Origin: JABMRP01 sp964444795
GTDB lineage: Bacteria > Planctomycetota > Planctomycetia > Pirellulales > Thermoguttaceae
Assembly: GCA_964444795.1 (NCBI GenBank)
Contig: CAYUIQ010000226.1
Span: 1 to 14,020 of the forward strand
Direction of reading: 5' to 3'
Length of the DNA: 14,020 nt
In this document: piece after piece, positions 1-7,136 of the stretch
Numbering within the stretch: position 1 is the stretch's first letter
How the letters are laid out: each line of letters opens with the position of its first letter
The notes under the pieces: model-generated
Database searches by the model: none
What the model was told of the DNA's origin: nothing
The model's input: only the letters and a program-made list of their open reading frames with translations
Program-made: the position numbers and the translations under genes

Positions 1-239
1 GTAAAGCTAACCGTAACGTCAAAGGGATGCTGCACCGCGGTGTCCAGGGTCACGGTAAACTGCAGAGCCCCACCCTCGACAGCCAATACGTCCTCCACCG
101 TCACGGCCGCAGGGTCGTTGTCGGTGATCGTGCCGGTGGCCGTATCACTGTCGATCACCAGGGCGTTGGTGGCGTTCAAGTTCACCGTAAACGTCTCGTC
201 GCCTCCCAGCGCAGCACCATCCAAGGAACTCACGTCCAT
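1..239 (-). CDS. Calx-beta repeat protein fragment, runs off left edge
   Basis: Read leftward from 239 the frame stays open to the window edge (79 codons) and gives a Calx-beta pattern: GGDETFTVNLNAT, then DSDTATGTITDNDPAAVTVE, then EGGALQFTVTLDTAV and DVTVSF. This is the last strands of one Calx-beta unit, the TITDND-type junction, and the start of the next unit. Such repeats occur in large secreted or surface adhesin-like proteins, often binding calcium. The first ATG is at 239 and an in-frame TGA lies at 276-278, so the protein begins in mid-domain with no signal peptide and no clear ribosome binding site. Either the gene is truncated at its 5' end (a remnant or rearrangement) or the assembly is joined here. 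The Calx-beta identity is fairly secure; whether it is expressed is doubtful. Confidence 0.62.
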   Translation of the reverse strand, partial: MDVSSLDGAALGGDETFTVNLNATNALVIDSDTATGTITDNDPAAVTVEDVLAVEGGALQFTVTLDTAVQHPFDVTVSF

Positions 240-298
240 CGCTGCGCTCGACCCCCGGCACCTTTCGCTTCCCCTTCACGAAACCTGGAACGACGACC

Positions 299-1492
299 AT
301 GTTACGCAATTGGGAATTCCAGATCCCCACGCAGATTGTGTTTGGGCGTGGCGGTTTAAGAAAACTAGGGGGAATAGCCAAAGGTCTCGGTGATTCCGCC
401 TTTCTGGTTGGCTATCGCGATCGATCGGGGATGGAGAAGACCTACGATCGGGCCGTCAAGTCGCTGGGCGATGCGGGCGTGGCGGTGACCGAGTTCTTCG
501 ACATTCCGCCCGACCCCGACGCCGAACTGGCCGCCGCCGGAGCGGAGCGTTTGAAAGCGGCCGGTTGCGAGGTGGTCATCGGGTTGGGGGGCGGCAGTGT
601 CATCGACGCCGCCAAAGGGATGGCCGTGTTGGCACGCATCGGCGGCAATCTCTGGGACTACACGGGCGCCAATCCGGAGAACCGGCCGGCGACCGACTCG
701 CTACCGGTGATCGCCGTTCCCACCACCGCGGGCACGGGCACGGAGACTTCGCCGGTGGGCGTGTTCACCCATTACCGCGTGGGCGCCGATCCCGAACTGC
801 CGATCAAGGCGTCGGTTGGCGGCCCGGCACTGCGGCCGAAGGTGGCGTTGGTCGATCCGAGTCTGGCGGTGGGCAGCCCGGCGTCGGTCACCGCCGCTTG
901 TGGGGCCGATGCCCTGGGCCACGCGGTCGAGGCGTGCATGAGCCGGCGCGCCAACCCCATGTCGTCCACGCTGGCCGGTCAGGCGGTGGCGCTGATCGTC
1001 GAGAATTTGCCTTTGGCCGTGGCCGATCCGGATGCCCCGGCGCCGCGCGAGCCGCTGGCGCTGGCCGCCATGTTGGCCGGCGCGGCGTTTGGTTTCGCCG
1101 GCGTGACGATGACGCATTCGATCGCCCAGGCGCTGGGTGGAGTGTTGCACATACCGCACGGGGTGGGCGTGGCCATCGGCACACCGACGAACCTCCGCTA
1201 CAACGCGGCCGAGTGTGGCGAGCAATACGCGGCCTTGGCCCATTTTTGTCACCTGGGAGGCGAGTCACACCAAGAGCAGGCCGACCGGTTCGTCCAGTGC
1301 GTGCTCGATTTGCTGAAGAAGATCGGTATGCCCGACCGCATCGAAGCCCCCGCCGACGCACCGCCCGACCTGGCCGAGCAACTCACCCGCAATGCCTTTT
1401 TGAGCACGCCCGTGCCCATCCAACTCAACCCCCGCCCGATCAACGAAGCGGGGTTGCGGCGTGTGTTCGAGGAGTTGTTGAAACCTGTTTGA
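299..1492 (+). CDS. Iron-containing alcohol dehydrogenase
   Basis: A group III (Fe-ADH) NAD(P)-dependent alcohol dehydrogenase, 397 aa, the usual length for the family. The N-terminal dinucleotide-binding half carries GGGSVIDAAK (97-106) and PTTAGTGTE (141-149). The helical C-terminal half has the metal-binding set at the expected spacing: D204 and H208 in GADALGH, H273 in MTHSIAQALGG, and H287 in HIPHG. The C-terminal NPRPINEAGLRRVFEEL ending is also typical. All four metal ligands are present, so it should be active with Fe2+ or Zn2+. Substrate is not readable from sequence. The aldehyde dehydrogenase gene 84 bp downstream on the same strand suggests the two work in sequence, alcohol to aldehyde to acyl-CoA or acid. 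The ATG is preceded by only a weak GGAA-type ribosome binding site. The protein should be cytoplasmic. Confidence 0.93.
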   Translation: MLRNWEFQIPTQIVFGRGGLRKLGGIAKGLGDSAFLVGYRDRSGMEKTYDRAVKSLGDAGVAVTEFFDIPPDPDAELAAAGAERLKAAGCEVVIGLGGGSVIDAAKGMAVLARIGGNLWDYTGANPENRPATDSLPVIAVPTTAGTGTETSPVGVFTHYRVGADPELPIKASVGGPALRPKVALVDPSLAVGSPASVTAACGADALGHAVEACMSRRANPMSSTLAGQAVALIVENLPLAVADPDAPAPREPLALAAMLAGAAFGFAGVTMTHSIAQALGGVLHIPHGVGVAIGTPTNLRYNAAECGEQYAALAHFCHLGGESHQEQADRFVQCVLDLLKKIGMPDRIEAPADAPPDLAEQLTRNAFLSTPVPIQLNPRPINEAGLRRVFEELLKPV

Positions 1493-1498
1493 CCCGTA

Positions 1499-1520
1499 CG
1501 ATGGCCCTCCGAGGCCGTCG
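1499..1520 (+). other. Intergenic hairpin between the two dehydrogenase genes
   Basis: An 8-bp stem (1499-1506 with 1513-1520, one T-G wobble) with a 6-nt loop lies just after the alcohol dehydrogenase stop codon. No T-run follows, so it is not a convincing intrinsic terminator. It could be an mRNA-stability or processing structure within a bicistronic transcript, or chance in GC-rich DNA. Confidence 0.25.
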
Positions 1521-1576
1521 CTTCTTGGATCACCCTCGGCGGCCCAACTCACAAGACCAACCACAAGAGACCCTTC

Positions 1577-3064
1577 ATGTCCGTCCGACAATTGCAGAAC
1601 TACATCGGCGGCCGGTGGATCGACGCGGCGAACCACGGCCTGCTCGACGTCCATAACCCGAGCACGGGCGACCTGCTGGCCCGGGTGCCCTTGTCTACTG
1701 CCGGAGAGATCGATCAGGCGGCCGCCGCTGCCCGAGCCGCTTTTCCCGGCTGGAGCGCCACGCCGGTGGCCCGCCGCTGCGAGTTGCTCTTCCGTCTGGC
1801 CGAGAAGATTCGCGACCGGTTCGAGGTTCTTTCCCGCGCGCTGACCGAGGAGATGGGCAAGTCGCTGCCCGACGCTCGGGCCGAAGTGAAACGGGCGCTG
1901 GAAAACACCGAAGTGGCTTGCGGTATGCCCGTGCTGCAGCAGGGCGATAAGCTCATCGGCGCGGCGGCCGGTATCGACGGCGAAGTGCTCCGCCTGCCCG
2001 TGGGCCCGTTCGGTATGATCGCCCCGTTCAACTTTCCGCTGATGGTCCCCTTCTGGTTTTTCCCCTACGCGCTGGCCACGGGCAATACCTACGTGCTGAA
2101 GCCGTCGGAGCAGGTCCCGTTGAGTATGACCGGCATCGTCGAACTGATCGACCAGTGTGGCTTTCCACCGGGCGTGGTCAATCTGGTGCATGGCGACCGG
2201 CGCGCGGCGGCCCAATTGTTGGAGAATCCGGAGATCCGGGGCGTGTCGTTTGTGGGCACGTCGACCGTGTGTCGAACGATCGCCACCCGCTGTGCCGATA
2301 CGAACAAACGGTTCCAGGCCCTGGGCAGCGCGAAGAACCATCTGGTGGCCATGCCCGACGCGAAGATCGACGAAATGATCCGCAATATGATCACCTCCTG
2401 CTACGGTTGCGCGGGCCAGCGGTGCATGGCCTCCTCGGCGATCGTTTGCGTGGGCGAGGAAAACTACCGGCAGGTGAGCGAGAAGTTCGTTGCGGCCTCT
2501 AAGGAAGTGCTCGTGGCCGATCCGCTCGACCCGGCGGTGGCCGACGAGCCGATGGTCATGGGCCCGGTCATTTCCGACCGCGCCAAACGGTTCATCCTCG
2601 AGATGATCCAGGCGGGCGTCGACGAAGGAGCCACGCTGGCGCTGGACGGCCGCGATATTTCCTTCCCGGGCAGCGAAAAGGGCCATTATGTCGGCCCCAC
2701 CGTGTTTACCGACGTGCGCCCCGGCATGAAGATCCACCAGACCGAAATCTTCGGCCCCGTCGTGGTCATCCTCAAGGCCGACACGCTCGCCGAGGCGATC
2801 GGCATCATCAACGATCACGCCTACGGCAACGGGGCGTCGATCTACACGCAGAACGGCCACTACGCGCGCACGTTCAAGCTCGAAACTCAAGCCGGCATGA
2901 TCGGCATCAACGTGGGCATCCCCGCCCCGGTTGCCCCGCTGCCCTTCGGCGGCATGAAGGCGTCACTCTTCGCCAACGTCAAAGCCCAAGGCCGGGCAGT
3001 GATCGACTTCTTCACCGAGAAGAAGACCGTCACCGAGCGTTATTGGCCCGAAGGTAAGGACTAG
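1577..3064 (+). CDS. mmsA: Methylmalonate-semialdehyde dehydrogenase-type (CoA-acylating) aldehyde dehydrogenase
   Basis: An aldehyde dehydrogenase of 495 aa, full length, cytoplasmic. Seen: the oxyanion Asn152 in FNFP followed by LMVPFWFFP (155-163), K175PSEQ, the SFVGTS loop (224-229), catalytic Cys283 in YGCAGQRCMA (276-285), and EIFGP (390-394). The FNFPLMVPFWFFP block and GCAGQRCMA are hallmarks of the MmsA/IolA subfamily, which converts methylmalonate or malonate semialdehyde plus CoA and NAD+ to propionyl-CoA or acetyl-CoA with loss of CO2. The general-base Glu of ordinary ALDHs (ELGGK) is replaced by ALGSAKNH (248-255), as in that CoA-acylating subfamily. The C-terminal VGIPAPVAPLPFGG (446-459) also fits MmsA. 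Paired with the upstream alcohol dehydrogenase it could complete oxidation of 3-hydroxyisobutyrate or 3-hydroxypropionate (valine or pyrimidine/inositol breakdown); that substrate is inferred. Confidence 0.88.
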   Translation: MSVRQLQNYIGGRWIDAANHGLLDVHNPSTGDLLARVPLSTAGEIDQAAAAARAAFPGWSATPVARRCELLFRLAEKIRDRFEVLSRALTEEMGKSLPDARAEVKRALENTEVACGMPVLQQGDKLIGAAAGIDGEVLRLPVGPFGMIAPFNFPLMVPFWFFPYALATGNTYVLKPSEQVPLSMTGIVELIDQCGFPPGVVNLVHGDRRAAAQLLENPEIRGVSFVGTSTVCRTIATRCADTNKRFQALGSAKNHLVAMPDAKIDEMIRNMITSCYGCAGQRCMASSAIVCVGEENYRQVSEKFVAASKEVLVADPLDPAVADEPMVMGPVISDRAKRFILEMIQAGVDEGATLALDGRDISFPGSEKGHYVGPTVFTDVRPGMKIHQTEIFGPVVVILKADTLAEAIGIINDHAYGNGASIYTQNGHYARTFKLETQAGMIGINVGIPAPVAPLPFGGMKASLFANVKAQGRAVIDFFTEKKTVTERYWPEGKD

Positions 3065-3092
3065 GCTCAGTAACAAGCCGATTGATGGGTGC

Positions 3093-3140
3093 CTGGGGTC
3101 GACGGGCACCGAAGCGCAGCTTTGGTCGGCGAGCCCCCAG
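3093..3140. repeat. Imperfect long hairpin between convergent genes
   Basis: The only non-coding DNA between the aldehyde dehydrogenase stop and the convergent secretin-like gene holds a foldable unit: CTGGGG (3093-3098) pairs with CCCCAG (3135-3140), TCG (3099-3101) with CGA, and ACCGAAGC (3108-3115) with GCTTTGGT (3119-3126) around a 3-nt GCA loop. A competing small stem GGTGCC (3088-3093) / GGCACC (3105-3110) overlaps it. It lacks a T-tract. It may be a bidirectional rho-independent-like structure or a member of the GC-rich intergenic palindromes that are multicopy in many Pirellulales genomes; copy number cannot be judged here. Confidence 0.4.
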
Positions 3141-3158
3141 AACGCGGCGAAACGCCCG

Positions 3159-4907
3159 TTACTTCTCGGCGAGCCGTACTTCGACGACCAGGTAAAGCGG
3201 TTTCGTGCCCGCTCCGGCGTCCGCATGCGCGTCGTTGGTTTCTGCCGTCGGCCCGGTGTCCAGACCGCCGACCAACACGGGTGTGTTCAGCGGCACGCGG
3301 ACCGTTGTGGCCAGTTGACGTGTCGGCAGGTTCACCCGATCGACCGCGATCGAAGCGGTGCCCGCAGGCACGTCGACCTCCTCACCGCCCAACTCGGCCC
3401 CCGCCGACATGCGGCTGGGATAGGAGTGCCCGCCAATCTGGATCGGATCGCCCGGATCGCGCCACGCGGTCACCGTGCTCTTGAGGTCAAGGACGACGGT
3501 CTGGCGACCAGGTTCGACCGACGGCCGCATCTCCAACAACGTGCCTACGTTGGGGAAGAGAATCACCGGCTGGTAGCCGATGCCGCTGCCCACGACAGGA
3601 ATGGCGCTGATCGCCACGGAGCGCCGCTGGCCGGAGGTGAGAAATGCCTTCTGGCCGCTGAAGCAGGTGACCCGCCCGCGGCTGCTCGACGACTCGGCGG
3701 AAATCTTGGCCAGCGTTTTCGGGTCGACGGCAATCCGCCACCCGGAATCTTGCTTCGTCTCTCGGCCGGGACACAGGGCCGCAAGCTGATCGGGCGCAAG
3801 CGCCAACCAGTACGCATCGACGACCACCACGGGAGCTTCCTGCCGGACCGCTCGGACTCGGTCCAGAAGTTCCTCGATCCGCTCGTGCGCCTCGAATGTC
3901 TGGCTAATGACCAGAGATCGGCCGATGGGCCGAATGCCTCCCGGCCCGCCGACCGACTCCCAACTTGCCGGATCGACGATGCCTTCGAGCAACTCCGTCA
4001 GATCGTCCATGGAGATCTGCCCGTTCGAGGGCGACGCCGGGTAGGGCGGGTTCGTCAGGCCGACGCCGCAGATCATCCCCCCGCCGCCGCTGATACTGCC
4101 GTTGCCCATGCTCCCGCCTCCGCCTCCGAACATGAAGTTCGACATACCGCCGAATCCGCCGGTTCTTGATTCGGTTGTCGGCAGGATCCTGCCGTTGTAG
4201 GGGTGTTCGCGGGGAGAGACCAGCAGATCGGAAACGTCGTATGTCTTGGCGATGAGGTTCATCTCGGCTTCTTCGTCGGTGGTGATCACCAGCGACTCGG
4301 CGTCGATGATCCAGGTCAGATCGAGTGGCTTCAGCGTAAGTTTCAGTGCCGAACGTAGCGAGATCTCCGACGTGGAAATGGTCACCGGCGTGTCGTCGCT
4401 GATGCCCACGTCTTCCAGCGCGCGGCGGTCGATATGGACGGGAATTCGGTGCATGTCCTCGATGAAGTCGGCCACATCGGCAAGCGGCTGTTCGATGAAC
4501 ATGAACTCGGCCGGCTCTTGCAGGGCTTCCAGAATGGCGTCGGTTCCCGTATGCAACGGCTCGGTCGGCTCGGGCCGCTTGGGAGGCGGATCTTTCTTCT
4601 CGGTTTTCCCGACGCCGAACGGATCGTCGGGCTCAGCCGGTGTATCGGCGAACGGATCGTCGGGCTCCGCCGGTTTGTCGTTCCCAAATGGATCACCGTC
4701 GGCCGGAGCCGCGTTCGAGGAGCCGAAGGGGTCGTCACCGTCGTCGGCCCCAGTGGGTGCATCGGGCGCCGCCGGCACCGGGCCGAACGGATCGGCATCC
4801 TGAGCCCAGATCGCATCGGAGAAGTTCACCCCGGGAAGAAACAGGCCGGGCAACAACAGCAACAGAACGACCGAGCCAGAGATCGAAACGCGGAGTGCGG
4901 CAGACAT
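3159..4907 (-). CDS. Exported secretin-like protein with STN-type domain and Asp-Pro-Phe repeats
   Basis: A 582-aa protein read from the ATG at 4907, chosen because GGGAGG lies 7 nt upstream and a signal peptide starts at once; an ATG at 4940 would add 11 residues and has no such site. Order: signal peptide with hydrophobic core about 11-27, cleavage near 35-37; an acidic proline-rich linker (38-120) with five DPF motifs (39, 59, 72, 84, 95); a secretin/TonB short N-terminal (STN)-like domain about 127-215, with PLADVADFIED and a TWIIDAESLVITTDEEAE end; a glycine-rich spacer (250-277); a second secretin N-type module (300-352) containing MDDLTELLEGIVDPASW and LVISQTFEAHERIEELLDRVR; and a beta-rich C-terminal half ending VLVGGLDTG (544-552) and LYLVVEVRL (571-579), like the end of secretin cores. 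This style recurs as 'general secretion pathway protein D-like' in Planctomycetes. No pilus or type II secretion genes are adjacent, so a true pore function is unproven. Confidence 0.72.
   Translation of the reverse strand: MSAALRVSISGSVVLLLLLPGLFLPGVNFSDAIWAQDADPFGPVPAAPDAPTGADDGDDPFGSSNAAPADGDPFGNDKPAEPDDPFADTPAEPDDPFGVGKTEKKDPPPKRPEPTEPLHTGTDAILEALQEPAEFMFIEQPLADVADFIEDMHRIPVHIDRRALEDVGISDDTPVTISTSEISLRSALKLTLKPLDLTWIIDAESLVITTDEEAEMNLIAKTYDVSDLLVSPREHPYNGRILPTTESRTGGFGGMSNFMFGGGGGSMGNGSISGGGGMICGVGLTNPPYPASPSNGQISMDDLTELLEGIVDPASWESVGGPGGIRPIGRSLVISQTFEAHERIEELLDRVRAVRQEAPVVVVDAYWLALAPDQLAALCPGRETKQDSGWRIAVDPKTLAKISAESSSSRGRVTCFSGQKAFLTSGQRRSVAISAIPVVGSGIGYQPVILFPNVGTLLEMRPSVEPGRQTVVLDLKSTVTAWRDPGDPIQIGGHSYPSRMSAGAELGGEEVDVPAGTASIAVDRVNLPTRQLATTVRVPLNTPVLVGGLDTGPTAETNDAHADAGAGTKPLYLVVEVRLAEK
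4617..4800 (-). repeat. Degenerate DNA repeat encoding DDPF motifs
   Basis: Inside the secretin-like gene an 18-bp unit is exactly repeated at 4617-4634 and 4650-4667, a 33-bp (11-codon) period encoding AEPDDPF twice. Three more diverged copies of the DPF codons follow upstream in the gene. It looks like short tandem duplication in a disordered linker. Confidence 0.6.
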
Positions 4908-5000
4908 GACAACGCCTCCCCATGAAAAGAGGGATCGCAAGAAGGGAAAGATCCTCCGCCGGCCGCGGTGTTCCGTATCCGCCGCCGGCGACTGTCCTAT

Positions 5001-5029
5001 ACCCTAGATCCCCCCGATCCGGGTGTCAA
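5001..5029 (-). promoter_or_regulatory. Candidate sigma70 promoter for the secretin-like gene
   Basis: On the minus strand a perfect -35 box TTGACA (5024-5029) is separated by 17 nt from TAGGGT (5001-5006), a moderate -10 box. A start would fall near 4994, giving a leader of about 85 nt before the ATG at 4907. The -35 element is embedded in an inverted repeat, so occupancy there would block the promoter. A TATAGG sequence at 4996-5001 is at the wrong spacing for this -35. Confidence 0.42.
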
Positions 5030-5037
5030 GCACCCGG
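5019..5037. promoter_or_regulatory. Inverted repeat over the -35 box: operator or terminator stem
   Basis: CCGGGTG (5019-5025) and CACCCGG (5031-5037) are perfect 7-bp arms around a 5-nt centre. It lies 30 bp after the adaptor gene stop codon, so it could be the hairpin terminating the TetR-adaptor transcript, but no T-run follows on the minus strand. It also covers the TTGACA of the next gene's candidate promoter, which fits an operator equally well. Confidence 0.4.
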
Positions 5038-5066
5038 GCGAGGGTCTCCCGTCTCTGCAAGAGTCC

Positions 5067-6416
5067 CTACTTCGTACCGACGGTTCCTCCGGCAACCAGC
5101 CGCGAAACGTCGCCCACGGCCACCTGGTCTCCGATCTTCAGCCCCGAGAGGATTTCGTAGGATCGCGAATCGTCGATACCCAGTTCCACCGCCACCTTCT
5201 CGACCTTGTCCCCGCGCAGAACGAAGACGCTCGGCTGGCCTTCGTCGAAGGTGACCGACTCGATGGGCACGGCCAGGGACTCCGAAGCCAGGGGGAGATA
5301 GACGTGGACGAAACCACCGGCCTTGAGTTGGCCCTGGCGGTTGTCGATCGTCACGCGCACGCAAAACGTGCGTGTCGCCGGATCGATCAGTTCGTTGACC
5401 AGATCGACCGTGCCCTCGACGCCGAGTAATCCCTCCGATTTGATCCGGGGCTTCTGGTCCCGCGCGGCCAGCTTCCCGCAATGCGCGAGCGAGACCAATC
5501 GCTGGTATCGCTGGGGAACGGCGACCTGGGCGAACAGGCACCGGGGATCGATGATCTGCATGATCTCGACCCGGGGCATCTTGGTCACGCTGTCGCCGAT
5601 GTCGATGTATCGGGCGGTGATCACGCCGTCGTAAGGTGCCCGAATCGTTGTCTTCTTCAAATCGCTGGCCTGCGTGTCCATGGCTGCCAGTGCGGCCATG
5701 ATGCCGGCTTCGGCCAGTCTGAACTGCTGCGTCGTGGGGCCGGCCTCGGCCAGCTTCAGAGCGGCGATGGCCTGCTCCTTGTCGGCCAGGGCCACTTCCG
5801 ACTGCAATACGTACGAATCGTATTCGGCCTGCGTCACCAGGGCGTCTGCCCGGTTGCCGAGAGAATCGGGTGCCCAGAGTTCCTTGACTCGTTGCAGATC
5901 GGCCTGGGCTTTCTTCCATTGAGCAACGGCTCGGGTCACGGCCGCACTGAGCTGGGAGATTTCTTCCTGGCGTTTCCATGCCACCAGATCCTCCAACTGT
6001 CGCCATGCCACCATCAGATTGGCGATGGCCGTATCCAGCGCCAATTCGTAATCGGTCGGGTCGAGTTGTACCAGCACGTCGTCTTTGGCCACGCGGTGTC
6101 CAATCCCCAGCGCCAGTCGCGCCTCGGGAACCGTCAGCCCGCCGGCGTACCGATCGGACATCCCAAACGACTCGATCACGCCGTCGACCTCCGAGACAAT
6201 CGTCGTGGCGCGAACCGGCACCAGGGTTCCCGTCAGATCCAGCGTGGTTTCGATCCTTGTTTGGCCGACGGTCACGAAGTCGACCCCCGGCACGTCCGAA
6301 GTCGCGGCCGCGCCGGCCGTTTCGTTTTCGTTTTTGCCCTCGGCCGAGCCGCCGCAACCGGCCGCCGCCACGGAGCACAAGACGAGAAACATCCCTAGAA
6401 CGCGTCGATCGGTCAT
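5067..6416 (-). CDS. Membrane-fusion lipoprotein (HlyD/RND periplasmic adaptor)
   Basis: A 449-aa efflux-type periplasmic adaptor. The start at 6416 is chosen over upstream codons because it has a GAGGA site about 9 nt upstream and opens a lipoprotein signal: hydrophobic 7-20 and a lipobox AAGC with Cys21; the residue after Cys is Gly. A biotinyl-lipoyl half lies about 65-120 (TIVSEVDGVIESFG, GHRVAKDDVLVQLDP), then an alpha-helical hairpin about 121-255 rich in Ala, Gln and Glu, the second lipoyl half with RAPYDGVI (259-266) and GDSVTKM, a beta-barrel about 290-375, and a C-terminal membrane-proximal domain about 380-449. Such proteins bridge an inner-membrane RND or ABC pump to an outer-membrane channel. 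Its ATG overlaps the stop of the upstream TetR gene (ATGA, 6413-6416), implying translational coupling. No pump gene follows, which is unusual. Confidence 0.9.
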   Translation of the reverse strand: MTDRRVLGMFLVLCSVAAAGCGGSAEGKNENETAGAAATSDVPGVDFVTVGQTRIETTLDLTGTLVPVRATTIVSEVDGVIESFGMSDRYAGGLTVPEARLALGIGHRVAKDDVLVQLDPTDYELALDTAIANLMVAWRQLEDLVAWKRQEEISQLSAAVTRAVAQWKKAQADLQRVKELWAPDSLGNRADALVTQAEYDSYVLQSEVALADKEQAIAALKLAEAGPTTQQFRLAEAGIMAALAAMDTQASDLKKTTIRAPYDGVITARYIDIGDSVTKMPRVEIMQIIDPRCLFAQVAVPQRYQRLVSLAHCGKLAARDQKPRIKSEGLLGVEGTVDLVNELIDPATRTFCVRVTIDNRQGQLKAGGFVHVYLPLASESLAVPIESVTFDEGQPSVFVLRGDKVEKVAVELGIDDSRSYEILSGLKIGDQVAVGDVSRLVAGGTVGTK

Positions 6417-7081
6417 GTCTTGTTTTCCTCTGCGCCGTCGGTGAGTGTTGGCGTCGCGGACGTTACTTCGGGCAGCGCTGTCCCGAAGCCGTCGAGGTAG
6501 ATGTCGATGGCGTGCTCGACCATCTCCGTCATCGAATAGCCGATACTCGAAAAACACGCGTTGACGACCGTCCCGTAAAGCAGGTTGCCCAGGGCGATCA
6601 CCGTCTTGCGCACGTCAAGGGGCCGGAATTCACCCCGATCGATCCCCTGCTGGACCACCGATTCGAATCGGGTGATCAGTTCCTGGTGGTACTCGACGTG
6701 CGACTCGGGTCCACAGCCGCGAAACTCGGCCCGATCCTGTACGAAGACTTCGAGATATCGGGGATTCCCTTGGAAGAACCCGGCATACGCCAGGCCGGCG
6801 GCCCGCAGACGGTTCCTCGCGCCGGAAACCTCCTCCACGGCCCCGATCAGGTGCCGGCCCAGCCGATCGAGCACTTCGTAGGTGGTGGCCCAAAAGAGGT
6901 CTTGCTTGTTGCCGAAGTAGCGGTAGACCGTTCCCTTGCCCACACCCGCCTTGTCGGCGATGACCTGGACGTCGGCGTTGCGAAAGCCCTCGGCGGCGAA
7001 GACGTCGATGGCTTCTTCCAGGATCGCCCGGTGTTTCTGGGCAGCGTCGGCGGACGTCGCGTTTTGGGGAGCCGTGGACAT
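6413..7081 (-). CDS. TetR/AcrR-family transcriptional regulator
   Basis: A 222-aa one-domain-plus-ligand-domain repressor of typical TetR length. The N-terminal DNA-binding domain (about 15-65) shows the family signature: AILEEAIDVFAAEGF, then the helix-turn-helix DVQVIADKAGVGKGTVYRYF (37-56) and NKQDLFW. The remainder is helical ligand-binding and dimerisation sequence. Such regulators usually repress the efflux genes they sit with and release DNA on binding the pump's substrate. It is first in an operon with the adaptor gene, whose start overlaps this stop by 4 bp. A near-consensus promoter and an 18-bp palindrome lie 32-84 bp upstream, so autorepression of the whole operon is the simplest model. 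Ligand unknown. Confidence 0.92.
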   Translation of the reverse strand: MSTAPQNATSADAAQKHRAILEEAIDVFAAEGFRNADVQVIADKAGVGKGTVYRYFGNKQDLFWATTYEVLDRLGRHLIGAVEEVSGARNRLRAAGLAYAGFFQGNPRYLEVFVQDRAEFRGCGPESHVEYHQELITRFESVVQQGIDRGEFRPLDVRKTVIALGNLLYGTVVNACFSSIGYSMTEMVEHAIDIYLDGFGTALPEVTSATPTLTDGAEENKT

Positions 7082-7112
7082 ATTTCGACCTATTCACCGA
7101 TGGGGTCAGTTC

Positions 7113-7130
7113 GGACGGACTCGTCCGTCC
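7113..7130. promoter_or_regulatory. Palindromic operator, candidate TetR binding site
   Basis: GGACGGACTCGTCCGTCC is a perfect palindrome of two 8-bp arms around a 2-bp centre. It starts 7 nt after the -10 box and so would cover the transcription start and first transcribed bases of the TetR gene, the usual place for an autorepressing TetR-family dimer. The spacing and length of the half-sites fit that family. Protein-DNA pairing is inferred from position only. Confidence 0.75.
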
Positions 7131-7136
7131 ATTTGA

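Noticed and set aside
565..1656. Plus-strand open frame overlapping the alcohol dehydrogenase in another frame
   Set aside because: Arg/Gly-rich shadow translation; the dehydrogenase frame has every expected motif.
1265..2890. Minus-strand open frame of about 540 codons across the aldehyde dehydrogenase
   Set aside because: It is antisense to a gene with a full set of catalytic motifs, has no ribosome site and no recognisable domain.
4617..4800. Possible CRISPR-like or VNTR array
   Set aside because: Only two exact copies with diverged neighbours, all in frame and encoding a protein linker; no spacer-repeat pattern.
5026..6378. Second long minus-strand frame overlapping the adaptor gene
   Set aside because: Its product is Arg- and Gly-rich with no signal peptide, while the other frame gives a complete lipoprotein adaptor.
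6417..6557. N-terminal extension of the adaptor protein to an upstream ATG
   Set aside because: It would add 47 Arg-rich residues before a clear lipoprotein signal and would overlap the TetR gene by over 140 bp; the ATG at 6416 has a good ribosome site.
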